Of a DNA stretch of 64,000 nucleotides, positions 34,341 to 43,037 are shown piece after piece. The stretch spans positions 62,001 through 126,000 of the forward strand of contig DASVRI010000035.1 in assembly GCA_036388675.1 (NCBI GenBank), written 5' to 3'. Source of the stretch: DASVUS01 sp036388675 (GTDB taxonomy: Bacteria; Armatimonadota; Abditibacteriia; Abditibacteriales; Abditibacteriaceae). A model generated the notes under the pieces. That model was given only the letters and a program-made list of their open reading frames with translations. It searched no databases and was not told where the DNA came from. Made by a program: the position numbers and the translations under genes. How positions within the stretch are numbered: position 1 is the stretch's first letter; every line of letters begins with the position of its first letter.

Positions 34341-34577
34341 ATGCATGAAGCTCATTGTTCCGCCTTGTGTTGTGCGCGTAGTGGTCAGAGTGCGCGCGTC
34401 TTGAGCTTTGCCCGCGAATGCAGCGAAGCGGCCCGCTTGCGCGAGATGGGAATTTGTGAGGGCGCGACGGTAACGGTGTTGCGCGATGGCGACCCGCTTG
34501 TGGTGCGCGTGGATGATGCGCGCTTTGGCATCGGGCGCGAAGCTGCCATGCGCGTGCTGTGCGACCTCATCGACTGA
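34341..34577 (+). CDS. feoA: FeoA-domain protein 1
   Basis: 78 residues from ATG 34341, matching usual FeoA length; the frame is open to ATG 34260, but the extra 27 residues are Lys-rich and unlike the family. SH3-like fold pattern RLREMGICEGATVTVLRDGD and FGIGREAAMRVLC. FeoA helps FeoB ferrous iron uptake, probably at the cytoplasmic face. The N-terminal HCSALCCA adds three cysteines not general in FeoA. Ten bases before the second feoA. Confidence 0.8.
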   Translation: MHEAHCSALCCARSGQSARVLSFARECSEAARLREMGICEGATVTVLRDGDPLVVRVDDARFGIGREAAMRVLCDLID

Positions 34578-34586
34578 GCGCGGGCC

Positions 34587-34829
34587 ATGCAAACTTCTCT
34601 GGATACACTCAAACCCGGTGACGAAGCGACCGTTACAGCTCTGGAAGGCGATCCCGAAACGGTCGAGCGCCTGATGGAGATGGGACTCATCGCCGGAACT
34701 CCGATTCGAGTACTCAAGTTCGCCCCGATGGGCGATCCCGTAGAAATCGTAATGCGCGGTTATCATTTCACGCTGCGCCGCCATGAAGCCGCCGGTGTCC
34801 TGGTCGAGATGGGAACCGCTGTTTCATAA
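34587..34829 (+). CDS. feoA: FeoA-domain protein 2
   Basis: 80 residues: TLKPGDEATVTALEGDPETV, RLMEMGLIAGTPIRVLKFAP, VEIVMRGYHFTLRRHEA. Clear FeoA. Two FeoA genes in a row before FeoB occur in various bacteria. A GAGTACTC copy encodes part of RVLK. Confidence 0.9.
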   Translation: MQTSLDTLKPGDEATVTALEGDPETVERLMEMGLIAGTPIRVLKFAPMGDPVEIVMRGYHFTLRRHEAAGVLVEMGTAVS

Positions 34830-34885
34830 CTTGTGGCGTCTTCAGTAGAAACTTCCGTTACGCTTCATTCGTCAAGTAAACTTCG

Positions 34886-37153
34886 ATGGCAGCCGAACTC
34901 CAAACACCCAGATCACAAACTCCAGCGCCGGTTGCCACGCGCCACATCGCCTTGGCGGGCAACCCCAACGCCGGCAAGACGACACTTTTCAACGCTCTGA
35001 CGGGTATGCGTCAGAAAGTCGGTAACTATCCCGGCGTGACGGTTGAAAAGAAGGAAGGTCGTTGCACTCTGCCCGAAGGCGCCGAAGTGGTTATTCTCGA
35101 CCTGCCCGGCACCTACTCGCTGTCGCCCAAGTCTCCCGATGAAGAGATTGCGCGCGATGTATTGCTGGGCCTGCGCGCCGATACGCCCGTGCCCGATGCC
35201 GTCATTGTCGTGGTTGATGCGTCCAATCTGGAGCGCAATCTGTACCTGGCCACGCAGGTTCTCGAACTGGGTATCCCCACTGTAATCGCGCTGAACATGA
35301 CCGATGTCGCGCTGGCCAACGGTAAAGCGGTCGATGCGCGGCAACTCAGCAAGGAACTGGGCGCGCCCGTTGTGGAAACGGTAGCCGTGCGCGGTCAGGG
35401 CCTAGACGCGTTGCGTGGTGCGCTTGCCACCTCGATTGCAGCGCCGGCTTCGCCATCTCTCAAGCTGCCGCAGAGTGTTGAAGAAGCGCGGGGGCGTTTG
35501 GCACAGGTCATCGAAGGCAACGGGCTGCGTGCTGCGTCGCAAGGTGTGGCGTTGCGCTTGCTGAGCAGCAATGTTCCGGCACCGTCAGTGCGTCACGGCT
35601 TCGGGCCGTTAGTCGAAGAAACGCTCCAGGAGCAACGAAGCGACGCCGCGTTGGCTCCGTTGAAAGTTGCTGCCGCCGAAGCGCAGGCGCGCTATGCCAT
35701 GCTCGGCGAAGTGGTGGCGCGCAGTGTCAAAGCGCCTGCCGGCGGCAAGACGTTGTCGCGCACTTTTTCAGACCGCGCGGATGCGATTCTGACGCACAAG
35801 TTTTATGGCATGGCGATTTTCGCGCTCATCACGATGCTGGTGTTCAGTGCGATTTTCTCCTGGGCGTCCTATCCGATGGAACTGATTGATGGCGCTATGA
35901 CTTGGCTCGGCGATCAGGTTTCGACTCGCATGGCCGAGGGTCCGCTGCGTGATCTCATTGTGCAGGGTATTATTGCGGGCGTCGGTGCCGTCGTGATCTT
36001 TCTGCCTCAGATCATGATCTTGTTCTTCTTCATCGGCATCCTGGAAGATTCGGGCTACATGGCGCGCGCCGCGTTCATTATGGATCGCATGATGAGCAAA
36101 GTCGGTTTGCACGGTCGCGCTTTCATTCCGCTGATGAGCAGCTTTGCCTGCTCGATTCCCGGCATTATGGCGACGCGCACCATCTCGAACCGCCGCGATC
36201 GCATGACGACCATTCTCATCGCGCCGCTTATGAGTTGCTCGGCGCGCTTGCCTGTATATACCTTGATGATCGCCACTTTTATTCCGAACCAGCATCTGTG
36301 GGGTTTTTCGGTTGGCAGTGGTTTCATCGGGTTGACTTTGCCGGTTGTGGTGCTGTTTTCTCTTTACACACTGGGCGTTGTGGCCGCCATGGCGATGGCG
36401 TGGTTATTCAAGCGCACTCTGTTCAAAGGCCCGCCGCCGGCCTTGATGCTGGAACTGCCGCCTTACAAAGTTCCCGCGTGGCGCAACGTTGTGGTGACAA
36501 TGTGGGAGCGCGGTTCACAGTTCCTCAAACGCGCCGGAACGATTATTCTCGCCATTTCGATTGTGCTGTGGTTCTTGCTCAGCTATCCCAAGGTCAAGGT
36601 TGGAGCGCTACCTTCGTCCGATTTGTCACCGGCGGCGGGAATTCGCCCCGGCCCCGGCAATGCACCGCCCATCGCGAACGAGCCGACAACAGATGGTGAA
36701 ACCTCAACGGAAGAGAAGCTGACGGCGCTCCAGGCGCGGCACTCGTATGCGGGACGCTTTGGCCATTTCCTGGAACCGGCCATTGCGCCGCTCGGCTTTA
36801 ACTGGAAGATCGGTATTGGTCTTATCGGTGCGATGTCGGCGCGCGAGGTTTTTGTTTCGACGATGGGCAACGTGTATGCCGTGGGCGATGCCGACGAGAC
36901 CTCGGAATCACTGAAAAAGCAGATGATGAGCGACCGCTGGCCTAACGGTCAAAAAGTGTGGACGCCGCTCGTGGCCGTGTCGCTGCTGGTGTATTTCGTG
37001 CTAGCGATGCAGTGCATCTCAACGCTGGCGGTTGTTAAACGCGAAACCAATTCGTGGAAGTGGCCGCTGTTCATGCAGGTGTACATGACGGCACTGGCCT
37101 GGGGCGCGGCGTTTGTGGTGTATCAGGGTGGTCGATTTTTGGGCTGGGGTTGA
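34886..37153 (+). CDS. feoB: Ferrous iron transporter FeoB
   Basis: 755 residues. The N-terminal G domain has GNPNAGKTTLFNALTG (G1), DLPGTYSLSP (G3) and NMTD (G4). A linker (about 190-300) leads to a membrane domain with paired Gate motifs; FACSIPGIMATR and SCSARLPVY carry the cysteines lining the path. It moves Fe(II) into the cytoplasm. A Pro/Gly-rich loop of about 45 residues between late helices (around 575-620) looks longer than usual. No GAGTACTC copy lies in the whole gene. Confidence 0.96.
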   Translation: MAAELQTPRSQTPAPVATRHIALAGNPNAGKTTLFNALTGMRQKVGNYPGVTVEKKEGRCTLPEGAEVVILDLPGTYSLSPKSPDEEIARDVLLGLRADTPVPDAVIVVVDASNLERNLYLATQVLELGIPTVIALNMTDVALANGKAVDARQLSKELGAPVVETVAVRGQGLDALRGALATSIAAPASPSLKLPQSVEEARGRLAQVIEGNGLRAASQGVALRLLSSNVPAPSVRHGFGPLVEETLQEQRSDAALAPLKVAAAEAQARYAMLGEVVARSVKAPAGGKTLSRTFSDRADAILTHKFYGMAIFALITMLVFSAIFSWASYPMELIDGAMTWLGDQVSTRMAEGPLRDLIVQGIIAGVGAVVIFLPQIMILFFFIGILEDSGYMARAAFIMDRMMSKVGLHGRAFIPLMSSFACSIPGIMATRTISNRRDRMTTILIAPLMSCSARLPVYTLMIATFIPNQHLWGFSVGSGFIGLTLPVVVLFSLYTLGVVAAMAMAWLFKRTLFKGPPPALMLELPPYKVPAWRNVVVTMWERGSQFLKRAGTIILAISIVLWFLLSYPKVKVGALPSSDLSPAAGIRPGPGNAPPIANEPTTDGETSTEEKLTALQARHSYAGRFGHFLEPAIAPLGFNWKIGIGLIGAMSAREVFVSTMGNVYAVGDADETSESLKKQMMSDRWPNGQKVWTPLVAVSLLVYFVLAMQCISTLAVVKRETNSWKWPLFMQVYMTALAWGAAFVVYQGGRFLGWG

Positions 37154-37159
37154 GTACTC

Positions 37160-37420
37160 ATGACACAGGAACTGGTTGTTTATCTCATTGTGGCACTGGC
37201 GGCGGGCTACCTCGTGCGCAACCTGTGGCTCTCGGCGCAGAACAAAAAGGGCTGCGGCTGCGATTCGGGCGGCTGCAGCAAGCTCAAGAGCAGCAAGCTT
37301 CAGAGCAGCAAGCTTCAGAGCAAAGCGAGTACTCAGCCGGTGCGCGACTCTCTGGTTCAGGTCACGCTCAACTTCAACAACGCTTCTGCTGACAGCGCCG
37401 CACGTCGCAACAAAACCTGA
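37160..37420 (+). CDS. FeoB-associated Cys-rich membrane protein
   Basis: 86 residues. One N-terminal membrane helix (LVVYLIVALAAGYLV) is followed by GCGCDSGGC, the feature of the small Cys-rich proteins that follow feoB. The tail contains imperfect KLQSS repeats from a 15-bp tandem DNA repeat at about 37277-37325. Starts 6 bp after the feoB stop. Its role in iron uptake is presumed from position. Confidence 0.75.
   Translation: MTQELVVYLIVALAAGYLVRNLWLSAQNKKGCGCDSGGCSKLKSSKLQSSKLQSKASTQPVRDSLVQVTLNFNNASADSAARRNKT
37277..37325. repeat. Short tandem repeat, 15-bp unit
   Basis: Unit AGCAGCAAGCTTCAG, two exact copies flanked by partial copies, in frame within the Cys-rich protein gene. Copy number may vary between strains. 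Confidence 0.7.
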
Positions 37421-37432
37421 TTCGGAGCCGCA

Positions 37433-38302
37433 ATGCTCTCCATACTGATCGTCAACTGGAACACGCGCGATTTGCTTCGCGCGTGTTTGTTGTCTTTGCG
37501 CCACACTTGCCGCGAACTGGATCATGAGATCATCGTGGTGGATAATGCCTCGCATGACAGTTCCGCTGCCATGGTGCGCGAAGAGTTCCCCGAAGTGCTG
37601 CTGCTGGCCAACCAGAACAACGTTGGCTACGCAGCGGGAAATAACCAGGCGTATGCACAGGCAGGTGGCGCGTTGATCTGGCTCCTTAACCCGGATACGG
37701 AAGTTCAGCCTGGCGCACCGCAGGCCATGTCAGGCTTTTTGGAAACAAAGCCGCACTGTGGTGCCGTGGCTTCGATGTTGGTGGATGTTCACACGGGACG
37801 CCCACAGCGTTCGTGCCGTACTTTTCCCACTCCCGCGGCGCTGTGGGTCGAAGCGCTCGGGTTGGCACGGCGTTTTTCCCGCTCGCGACGTTTCGGCTTC
37901 TACCGCATGGGCTGGTGGAACTACGCCGATACGCGCCCGGTCGAGCAACCAATGGCTTCGAGCCTGCTGCTGCGCCGCCAGGCCATTGACGATTCCGGTG
38001 GCCTGTTTGATGAACAATTCCCCATTTTCTTCAACGATGTGGACTTGGCATGGCGTCTACACCAGGCCGGATGGCCGATCTGGTATGTGCCGCAGGCGAA
38101 GGTGTTGCACCACGGCGGTGCGAGTACTCGCCAGGTGCGTCCGGCTATGATCCGCGAGTCTCATCGTTCGCTGCGGCTGTTTTACGAGAAGCACTGGCGC
38201 GCTTCGATGAGTCCGCTGCTCTTCACAGCGACTATGCTCATGATGCAAACCGCCGGAGCCCTGCGTGTTGCACTGGCCGAGCGCCGCCAGCGGGCACCGT
38301 AG
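37433..38302 (+). CDS. Family 2 glycosyltransferase (rhamnosyltransferase-like)
   Basis: 289 residues. N-terminal ILIVNWNTRDLLRACLLSL and IIVVDNASHDSS bind the nucleotide sugar; WLLNPDTEV holds the metal-binding DxD-like motif; FDEQFPIFFNDVDLAWRLHQ is the acceptor/base region. It adds a sugar to a surface polysaccharide or lipid; the sugar is unknown. Follows the feo operon by 13 bp, perhaps by read-through only. Confidence 0.88.
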   Translation: MLSILIVNWNTRDLLRACLLSLRHTCRELDHEIIVVDNASHDSSAAMVREEFPEVLLLANQNNVGYAAGNNQAYAQAGGALIWLLNPDTEVQPGAPQAMSGFLETKPHCGAVASMLVDVHTGRPQRSCRTFPTPAALWVEALGLARRFSRSRRFGFYRMGWWNYADTRPVEQPMASSLLLRRQAIDDSGGLFDEQFPIFFNDVDLAWRLHQAGWPIWYVPQAKVLHHGGASTRQVRPAMIRESHRSLRLFYEKHWRASMSPLLFTATMLMMQTAGALRVALAERRQRAP

Positions 38303-38369
38303 GTATCCTGTCATGGCGCGGGTGGCCAATTCCATGAATGTATAACCTCCATTGGAATTTGGCAGCGCT

Positions 38370-40460
38370 ATGTCTAAGAAACAACTTCAAACTACATCGA
38401 ATACGTCGGCGCCTGCGGCACCCATTCAGCGAACCCGGCGTAAGCAGGCCAGTAGTGGGCAGGAATTTCTGCGCCAGTGGATTCTGCTCATTCCCCTGGC
38501 GACTGCGGCGGCTGGTTCTGCCGCCATGCGCCTGGCACAGGAATATGCCGAGATGTTGCCGGCATTGTTTTTCGTCGGTGCTCTGCTTATCACAGTGGCG
38601 ATGCTGCACCAGCGCCACCTGCTGCAAGAAAACCAGGATCTCGCCGAGCGAGTTCAGGAGGCGCACGAGCGGCTCGACATTCTGCACCGCCTGGAAGTAG
38701 GACTCAATGAAACGCTTGATGTGCGGCAAGTCGCGCGCACAGTTCTTGACCACGCGCTGCTCTCCACCGGTGCCGATGCGGCGGCTTTGTGGTTGAATCC
38801 ACGTTTTGACACGGCTGCGGTGCGAAGCGGCAGCGTTGCCACAGCGACCGTTGACCAAACGGGTGCTGCCGTCGATGGGTTGCCTCGCCTTTGTGGGCGC
38901 AACTGGACTCTTGCTGCGGCTGATGGTTGGCATGGTTCGCATGGACGCGCTGCGCTGGAAGCCTGCCATCGCGCGTTAGATGCAATCACATGCTGCGGTA
39001 ATTCACACCTGATTCATGTGCAAGGCGGCGATTCCGACTGCCCCACGTTGGCGGCCATTCTCGACAAAGGCGATTCAGCCATTGTGGCGCCGGTGCGTTG
39101 GAATAACGAGAGCATCGGTGTGGTAATGACGGTGCGTCATGGAGACCGTTTCGACGCGGACGATGCTGTGTTGCTCGATGCAATGGCCATGGTGTCCGGC
39201 CCATCGCTGGAGAATTCGCTGCTTTATCAAACGGCGGCGGAGCGCGCCAACATCGACGGCCTGACTGGATTGTATAATCACCGCGCCGTGCAGGAGCGCC
39301 TGACACAGGAAGTGGCGCGGGCGCAGCGAGCGCATGACAAGGGATTGGATGAACCGCTGTCCATCATCGTGATGGACTTGACCGACTTCAAAATTTTCAA
39401 CGACACTTACGGCCATGGTGTAGGCGATGATGTACTGCGCACCGTGGCCGATTGCCTGCGCGAGAACTTCCGCACCAGCGACATTGTGGCGCGTTATGGC
39501 GGCGATGAGTTTTTGGCCCTGCTGCCCTCGACCGACCTGGCCGGTGCGCAAGCCTGGTGCGAACGCCTTATCAAATCTCTTGAAGCGCGCCCCTTCGAAT
39601 CCGGTGACTTGTCCGGCATTCTGATCCGGCTGGCCTGCGGTATCGGTTCGTTTCCTCTCGATGGGCACACAGCTGCCGACTTGTTTGAAGCCGCCGATGC
39701 GCGCCTCTACGAAGCCAAACATCGGGGCACAGCGCTGCTCAAAGATGACGCGTCCCAGGGCAACACCGCTGGAATTCAGACAACTATGGCTCATGCTGCC
39801 ATTGCGGCAGTTCACTCGGGCAGTGAAGCACTGAATCATTTATGGAAGTCGTTTGGAGTACTCGACACACTGATTACAGCCATCAACAACCGCGACCGTT
39901 ACACGCGCCGCCACAGCGAACAGGTGATGACGTATGCGCTGCTCATCGCGCAGGAGATGGATCTATCACCGCAGATGCGCGAAGCGGTTCAAACCTGCGG
40001 CTTGCTGCACGATGTCGGCAAAGTCGCCGTGCCGGATGCCATTCTGCGCAAGCCGGGCCGCCTCAGCCCGGATGAAACGCGCCTGATGCAACAACACACC
40101 GAGTTCGGGGCGATGATCGTGCGCAACGTCCCCCATGTCGAGCGAGTACTCGAAGGCGTGCGTTCGCACCACGAAGCTTATGACGGCAGCGGTTATCCCG
40201 ATCGTTTGCGCGGCGAAGACATCCCGTTAATGGGCCGTCTGCTGGCTGTGCCGGTTTGCTTCTCGGCCATGACCACTGATCGCCCTTATCGCAAGGCCCT
40301 GACAATTGACGAGGCTCTAAATGAGATCGCGTGCGCTCGCGGCACGCAGTTCGACCCGGACGTGGTGGACGCATTTCTGCGCGCGATGAACGCACCACAA
40401 GCCGAAAATTCAATGCCGACTCTGGCCCTGAACGCACCACAAGCCGTCGCTGTCCATTAG
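38370..40460 (+). CDS. Cyclic-di-GMP enzyme with GAF, GGDEF and HD-GYP domains
   Basis: 696 residues from ATG 38370 (open to TTG 38352). Two N-terminal hydrophobic segments (about 35-75), a short coiled coil, a GAF-like sensor (about 110-290), then a GGDEF domain with ARYGGDEFLALLP and a HD-GYP domain with LLHDVGKVAVPD and HHEAYDGSGYPDR. Both catalytic motifs are complete, so it may make and break c-di-GMP; in such proteins one side often dominates. Ends at a strong hairpin. Confidence 0.92.
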   Translation: MSKKQLQTTSNTSAPAAPIQRTRRKQASSGQEFLRQWILLIPLATAAAGSAAMRLAQEYAEMLPALFFVGALLITVAMLHQRHLLQENQDLAERVQEAHERLDILHRLEVGLNETLDVRQVARTVLDHALLSTGADAAALWLNPRFDTAAVRSGSVATATVDQTGAAVDGLPRLCGRNWTLAAADGWHGSHGRAALEACHRALDAITCCGNSHLIHVQGGDSDCPTLAAILDKGDSAIVAPVRWNNESIGVVMTVRHGDRFDADDAVLLDAMAMVSGPSLENSLLYQTAAERANIDGLTGLYNHRAVQERLTQEVARAQRAHDKGLDEPLSIIVMDLTDFKIFNDTYGHGVGDDVLRTVADCLRENFRTSDIVARYGGDEFLALLPSTDLAGAQAWCERLIKSLEARPFESGDLSGILIRLACGIGSFPLDGHTAADLFEAADARLYEAKHRGTALLKDDASQGNTAGIQTTMAHAAIAAVHSGSEALNHLWKSFGVLDTLITAINNRDRYTRRHSEQVMTYALLIAQEMDLSPQMREAVQTCGLLHDVGKVAVPDAILRKPGRLSPDETRLMQQHTEFGAMIVRNVPHVERVLEGVRSHHEAYDGSGYPDRLRGEDIPLMGRLLAVPVCFSAMTTDRPYRKALTIDEALNEIACARGTQFDPDVVDAFLRAMNAPQAENSMPTLALNAPQAVAVH

Positions 40461-40474
40461 CGCTTGGACCACCA

Positions 40475-40515
40475 AAGAGGCCGTCGAGTACATTCCGAGT
40501 ACTCGACGGCCTCTT
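40475..40515 (+). terminator. Terminator hairpin containing GAGTACTC
   Basis: 16-bp perfect stem: AAGAGGCCGTCGAGTA (40475-40490) and TACTCGACGGCCTCTT (40500-40515), 9-base loop. It starts 14 bp after the stop of the GGDEF gene. The right arm with its loop edge forms a GAGTACTC copy. Confidence 0.8.
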
Positions 40516-40534
40516 CGCTTTGCTCGGTGCTGCT

Positions 40535-40641
40535 TTAGAGCACGTTTCGCTGCGGCTGTCTGGATGTATCGCGTAGGGGCACAATGCAGTGCCCATTCAT
40601 TCTGCGGCAACCATCTCAGGGCGCACCCCATGCGCCCCTAC
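40535..40641. repeat. Dispersed intergenic repeat, copy B
   Basis: TTAGAGCACGTTTC at the start, GTAGGGGC (40573-40580) and its inverse GCCCCTAC (40634-40641) with nested hairpins GGGCAC/GTGCCC and GGGCGCA/TGCGCCC, and CTGCGGCAACCA between. Related to copy A at 707-775. Sits between convergent genes. Confidence 0.65.
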
Positions 40642-40669
40642 AGACACGACAAGACCAGTAAAATCCGCT

Positions 40670-41539
40670 TCAATTCAACTGGAGTTGGATCAGTTGCGGC
40701 TCGATTGCGGCGTTGAGCTTGCCGCGCCGATAACCTTCAAGATCGAGCAAAATCGAACTGTAACCGAGTTCGCGCAGACGCGCGTTGATTTGCTCGCGCT
40801 GTTCAAACAACAGCGGCATTTCAGCAGGCGCGGCTTCGATGCGTGCCGTATAGCGGCCACCTTCGTCGTAGTGTCGCACGCGCACTTCACGCAGGCCGAG
40901 TTCGCGCAGAAACGCTTCGCCGCCGCCGATCATGCGCAGCGCTTCGCGCGTCACCGGCTGTCCGTAGGGAATGCGCGACGATAAGCACGGCATCGCCGGT
41001 TTGTCCCACGTCGGCAGGCCGAGCGCTTTAGAAAGGGCGCGAATCTCGTTCTTGCTTAAACCTACTTCGCGCAGCGGCGAGCGGATACCGCGTTCGCTGC
41101 CGGCCTGTGCACCAGGCCGCCATTCCTGCAAGTCATCGGTGTTGGTGCCGTCGCAGATGGCGTCAAAACCTTCGTCCTGAGCGATGCGTGTCAGCGTGTC
41201 AAAGAGGTGGCTCTTACAAAAGTAGCAACGATTATTAGGGTTGGACGCATAGTTGGGGTCTTCCATCTCGTGCGTTTCCACCGTGCGCAGTGGAGCGCCG
41301 ATTCGTTGCGCCAGTGCAACGGCTTCCTCGTGTTCTTCCGGCATCAGACTGGGTGAAACGCCGATAATCGCCTGCGCCTGCGCGCCGATTTCCTGGTGCG
41401 CCACCTGAAGCAAAAACGCCGAATCCACACCGCCTGAATAGGCAACGATGACGCGCCCCACACTACGAATCAGTTCGCGTAAGGCCTTATCTTTGGCTTG
41501 CAATGATGCATCGAGAGAAGAAACTTCCGTATTAGACAT
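40670..41539 (-). CDS. larE: ATP-dependent sacrificial sulfur transferase LarE
   Basis: 289 residues from ATG 41539. The PP-loop VAYSGGVDSAFLL binds ATP. The sulfur-donating Cys is in KPAMPCLSSRIPYG (Cys185), and two further cysteines lie in NNRCYFCK. LarE adds sulfur to the pyridinium precursor of the nickel-pincer cofactor of lactate racemase. larA is 17 kb away in this window; larB and larC are not seen. The two extra Cys may hold an iron-sulfur cluster as in some LarE types. Confidence 0.92.
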   Translation of the reverse strand: MSNTEVSSLDASLQAKDKALRELIRSVGRVIVAYSGGVDSAFLLQVAHQEIGAQAQAIIGVSPSLMPEEHEEAVALAQRIGAPLRTVETHEMEDPNYASNPNNRCYFCKSHLFDTLTRIAQDEGFDAICDGTNTDDLQEWRPGAQAGSERGIRSPLREVGLSKNEIRALSKALGLPTWDKPAMPCLSSRIPYGQPVTREALRMIGGGEAFLRELGLREVRVRHYDEGGRYTARIEAAPAEMPLLFEQREQINARLRELGYSSILLDLEGYRRGKLNAAIEPQLIQLQLN

Positions 41540-41594
41540 GATAAAAGCAGTGTAGCAAGAAACGCTCCCGGCCCACATACGGCAGGCGCAATCT

Positions 41595-42524
41595 TTACTC
41601 GGCGGGCGGTGCGAGTACTCGCAGTGCGTTGGGTAGCACCGTCACTTCGATAGGCGTGCGCGACCATTCATCGCCATCGAGTTGCACCGGCACCGGAGGC
41701 TCGCTTTCCACACGCAAACTCCTGGCCTGCCAGTAGCGCGCGATGCCGCGCTCGATGTGCTGGCCGGTCAAAATTTGCAGCGCCTGCTGGATGGAGACGA
41801 TCTTATTTTCAAAAGGCATCAGGCAAATGTCGAGCAGGCCATCGTCGAGCTGCGCGTGCTGCGTCACTTTGATGTCCCATGCGTAGGACGCCGCATTGCC
41901 AATCATGACAAGCCACGCTTCTTCACGGTGTTCCTCACCGCCCGTGAAGCGCAGCGTCACCTCAGTTCCCTGGTGCAACACCACGTTTTGCAGCGTTTTG
42001 AGGACATAAGCGAAATCACGCAAGACGTATTTGAGGCGCAGGCTGGTATCTTCGACGACTTTGGCATCGAAGCCGACACCGGCCATGAGCAGAAAATAGC
42101 GCGCGTCCTGGTTGGAAATTGCCAGGCCGACGTCGATGGGACGCGCCTGTGCATGCCAGATGATGCGGCACGCCTCACGCCAGGAGCGCGCGATGCCCAT
42201 GTTAAAGGCGAACACGTTCCCGGTTCCCATGGGAAGCACACCCAACGCGGGCAGGGACAAGGTTGAGTCGCGTCTGGCGGCGCGCATCATGCCGTTGACA
42301 ACGGCATTGACGGTGCCGTCGCCACCAGCAGCGATAATAGCGTGCAGCGGATCGTGCGCCGCCGCTTCGGCCAGGGCCATCACTTCCTGCGAAGAACTGG
42401 CGCTCACAAGTTGCACTTCGAGGTGGCGTTCAAGGTCGCGGCGCGCGACATCAAGCAGGCGACGGCGATTAACGCGTCCGGCGCCCACTCCCGCCGTCAG
42501 ATTGGCGATGATGAGTACTCGCAT
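41595..42524 (-). CDS. Diacylglycerol/lipid kinase family protein
   Basis: 309 residues from ATG 42524, where homology begins (MRVLIIANLTAG). AAGGDGTVNAVVNGM is the nucleotide-binding GGDGT motif; LGVLPMGTGNVFAFNMGI follows in the usual place. Family members phosphorylate diacylglycerol, undecaprenol or sphingoid lipids; the substrate is unknown. The codons after the start include a GAGTACTC palindrome. Confidence 0.9.
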   Translation of the reverse strand: MRVLIIANLTAGVGAGRVNRRRLLDVARRDLERHLEVQLVSASSSQEVMALAEAAAHDPLHAIIAAGGDGTVNAVVNGMMRAARRDSTLSLPALGVLPMGTGNVFAFNMGIARSWREACRIIWHAQARPIDVGLAISNQDARYFLLMAGVGFDAKVVEDTSLRLKYVLRDFAYVLKTLQNVVLHQGTEVTLRFTGGEEHREEAWLVMIGNAASYAWDIKVTQHAQLDDGLLDICLMPFENKIVSIQQALQILTGQHIERGIARYWQARSLRVESEPPVPVQLDGDEWSRTPIEVTVLPNALRVLAPPAE

Positions 42525-42652
42525 TGGTTCAGCGGCAGGCGGCAGCACTTGACAGGAGGCAGCGGAAGGAGGCAGCGGAAGGGATTTGGTGTCTAGTGCT
42601 CCTGCAAACTGCTCCTGCCGAGTGCTCCTGCCACCTCTCACTGCCGATTGAC

Positions 42653-42922
42653 CTAGCGTCGATCTTTTGGATGCACTAAAAGGCGAATGGCGGTGCGCTC
42701 TGCGCCGTCGATGTCGATGTCGGAAAAAGATGGTATGCAGACGAGATCAATACCGGACGGCGCCAGGAAACCGCGCGCGATGGCAATGGCTTTGATCGCC
42801 TGATTGAGCGCGCCGGCACCGACTGTCTGGAGTTCCACCTGGCCCTGGTCTCGAATGACACCGGCGACCGCTCCGGCGACGGTGTTCGGCTTGCTCTTGG
42901 ACGACACCCGCAACGTTTCCAT
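42653..42922 (-). CDS. spoVS: Stage V sporulation protein S family (SpoVS)
   Basis: 89 residues from ATG 42922, with AAGGGG upstream. METLRVSSKSKPNTVAGAVA then IRDQGQVELQTVGAGALNQAI is the strongly conserved SpoVS sequence, an Alba-like nucleic-acid binding fold. Present in spore formers but also in many that do not sporulate, so no sporulation is implied. Next to rny, as is common. Confidence 0.95.
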   Translation of the reverse strand: METLRVSSKSKPNTVAGAVAGVIRDQGQVELQTVGAGALNQAIKAIAIARGFLAPSGIDLVCIPSFSDIDIDGAERTAIRLLVHPKDRR

Positions 42923-42996
42923 TCCGTTTCCCCTTGCGTAATGATGGCTGCAACAGTCGTGCTGGCCGTGCTGTAATTTGTGCTGCTTGTTACTGT

Positions 42997-43032
42997 CGAG
43001 CACTTGAATCGAGTACTCGATTCAAGTGCTCG
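42997..43032 (-). terminator. 36-bp perfect palindrome between rny and spoVS
   Basis: Arms CGAGCACTTGAATCGAGT and ACTCGATTCAAGTGCTCG with no loop outside the central GAGTACTC. It lies 5 bp after the rny stop and 75 bp before the spoVS start. As RNA it would fold into a strong hairpin; no T-run follows on the minus strand, so it may attenuate or stabilise 3' ends rather than terminate fully. Confidence 0.7.
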
Positions 43033-43037
43033 TTGGT

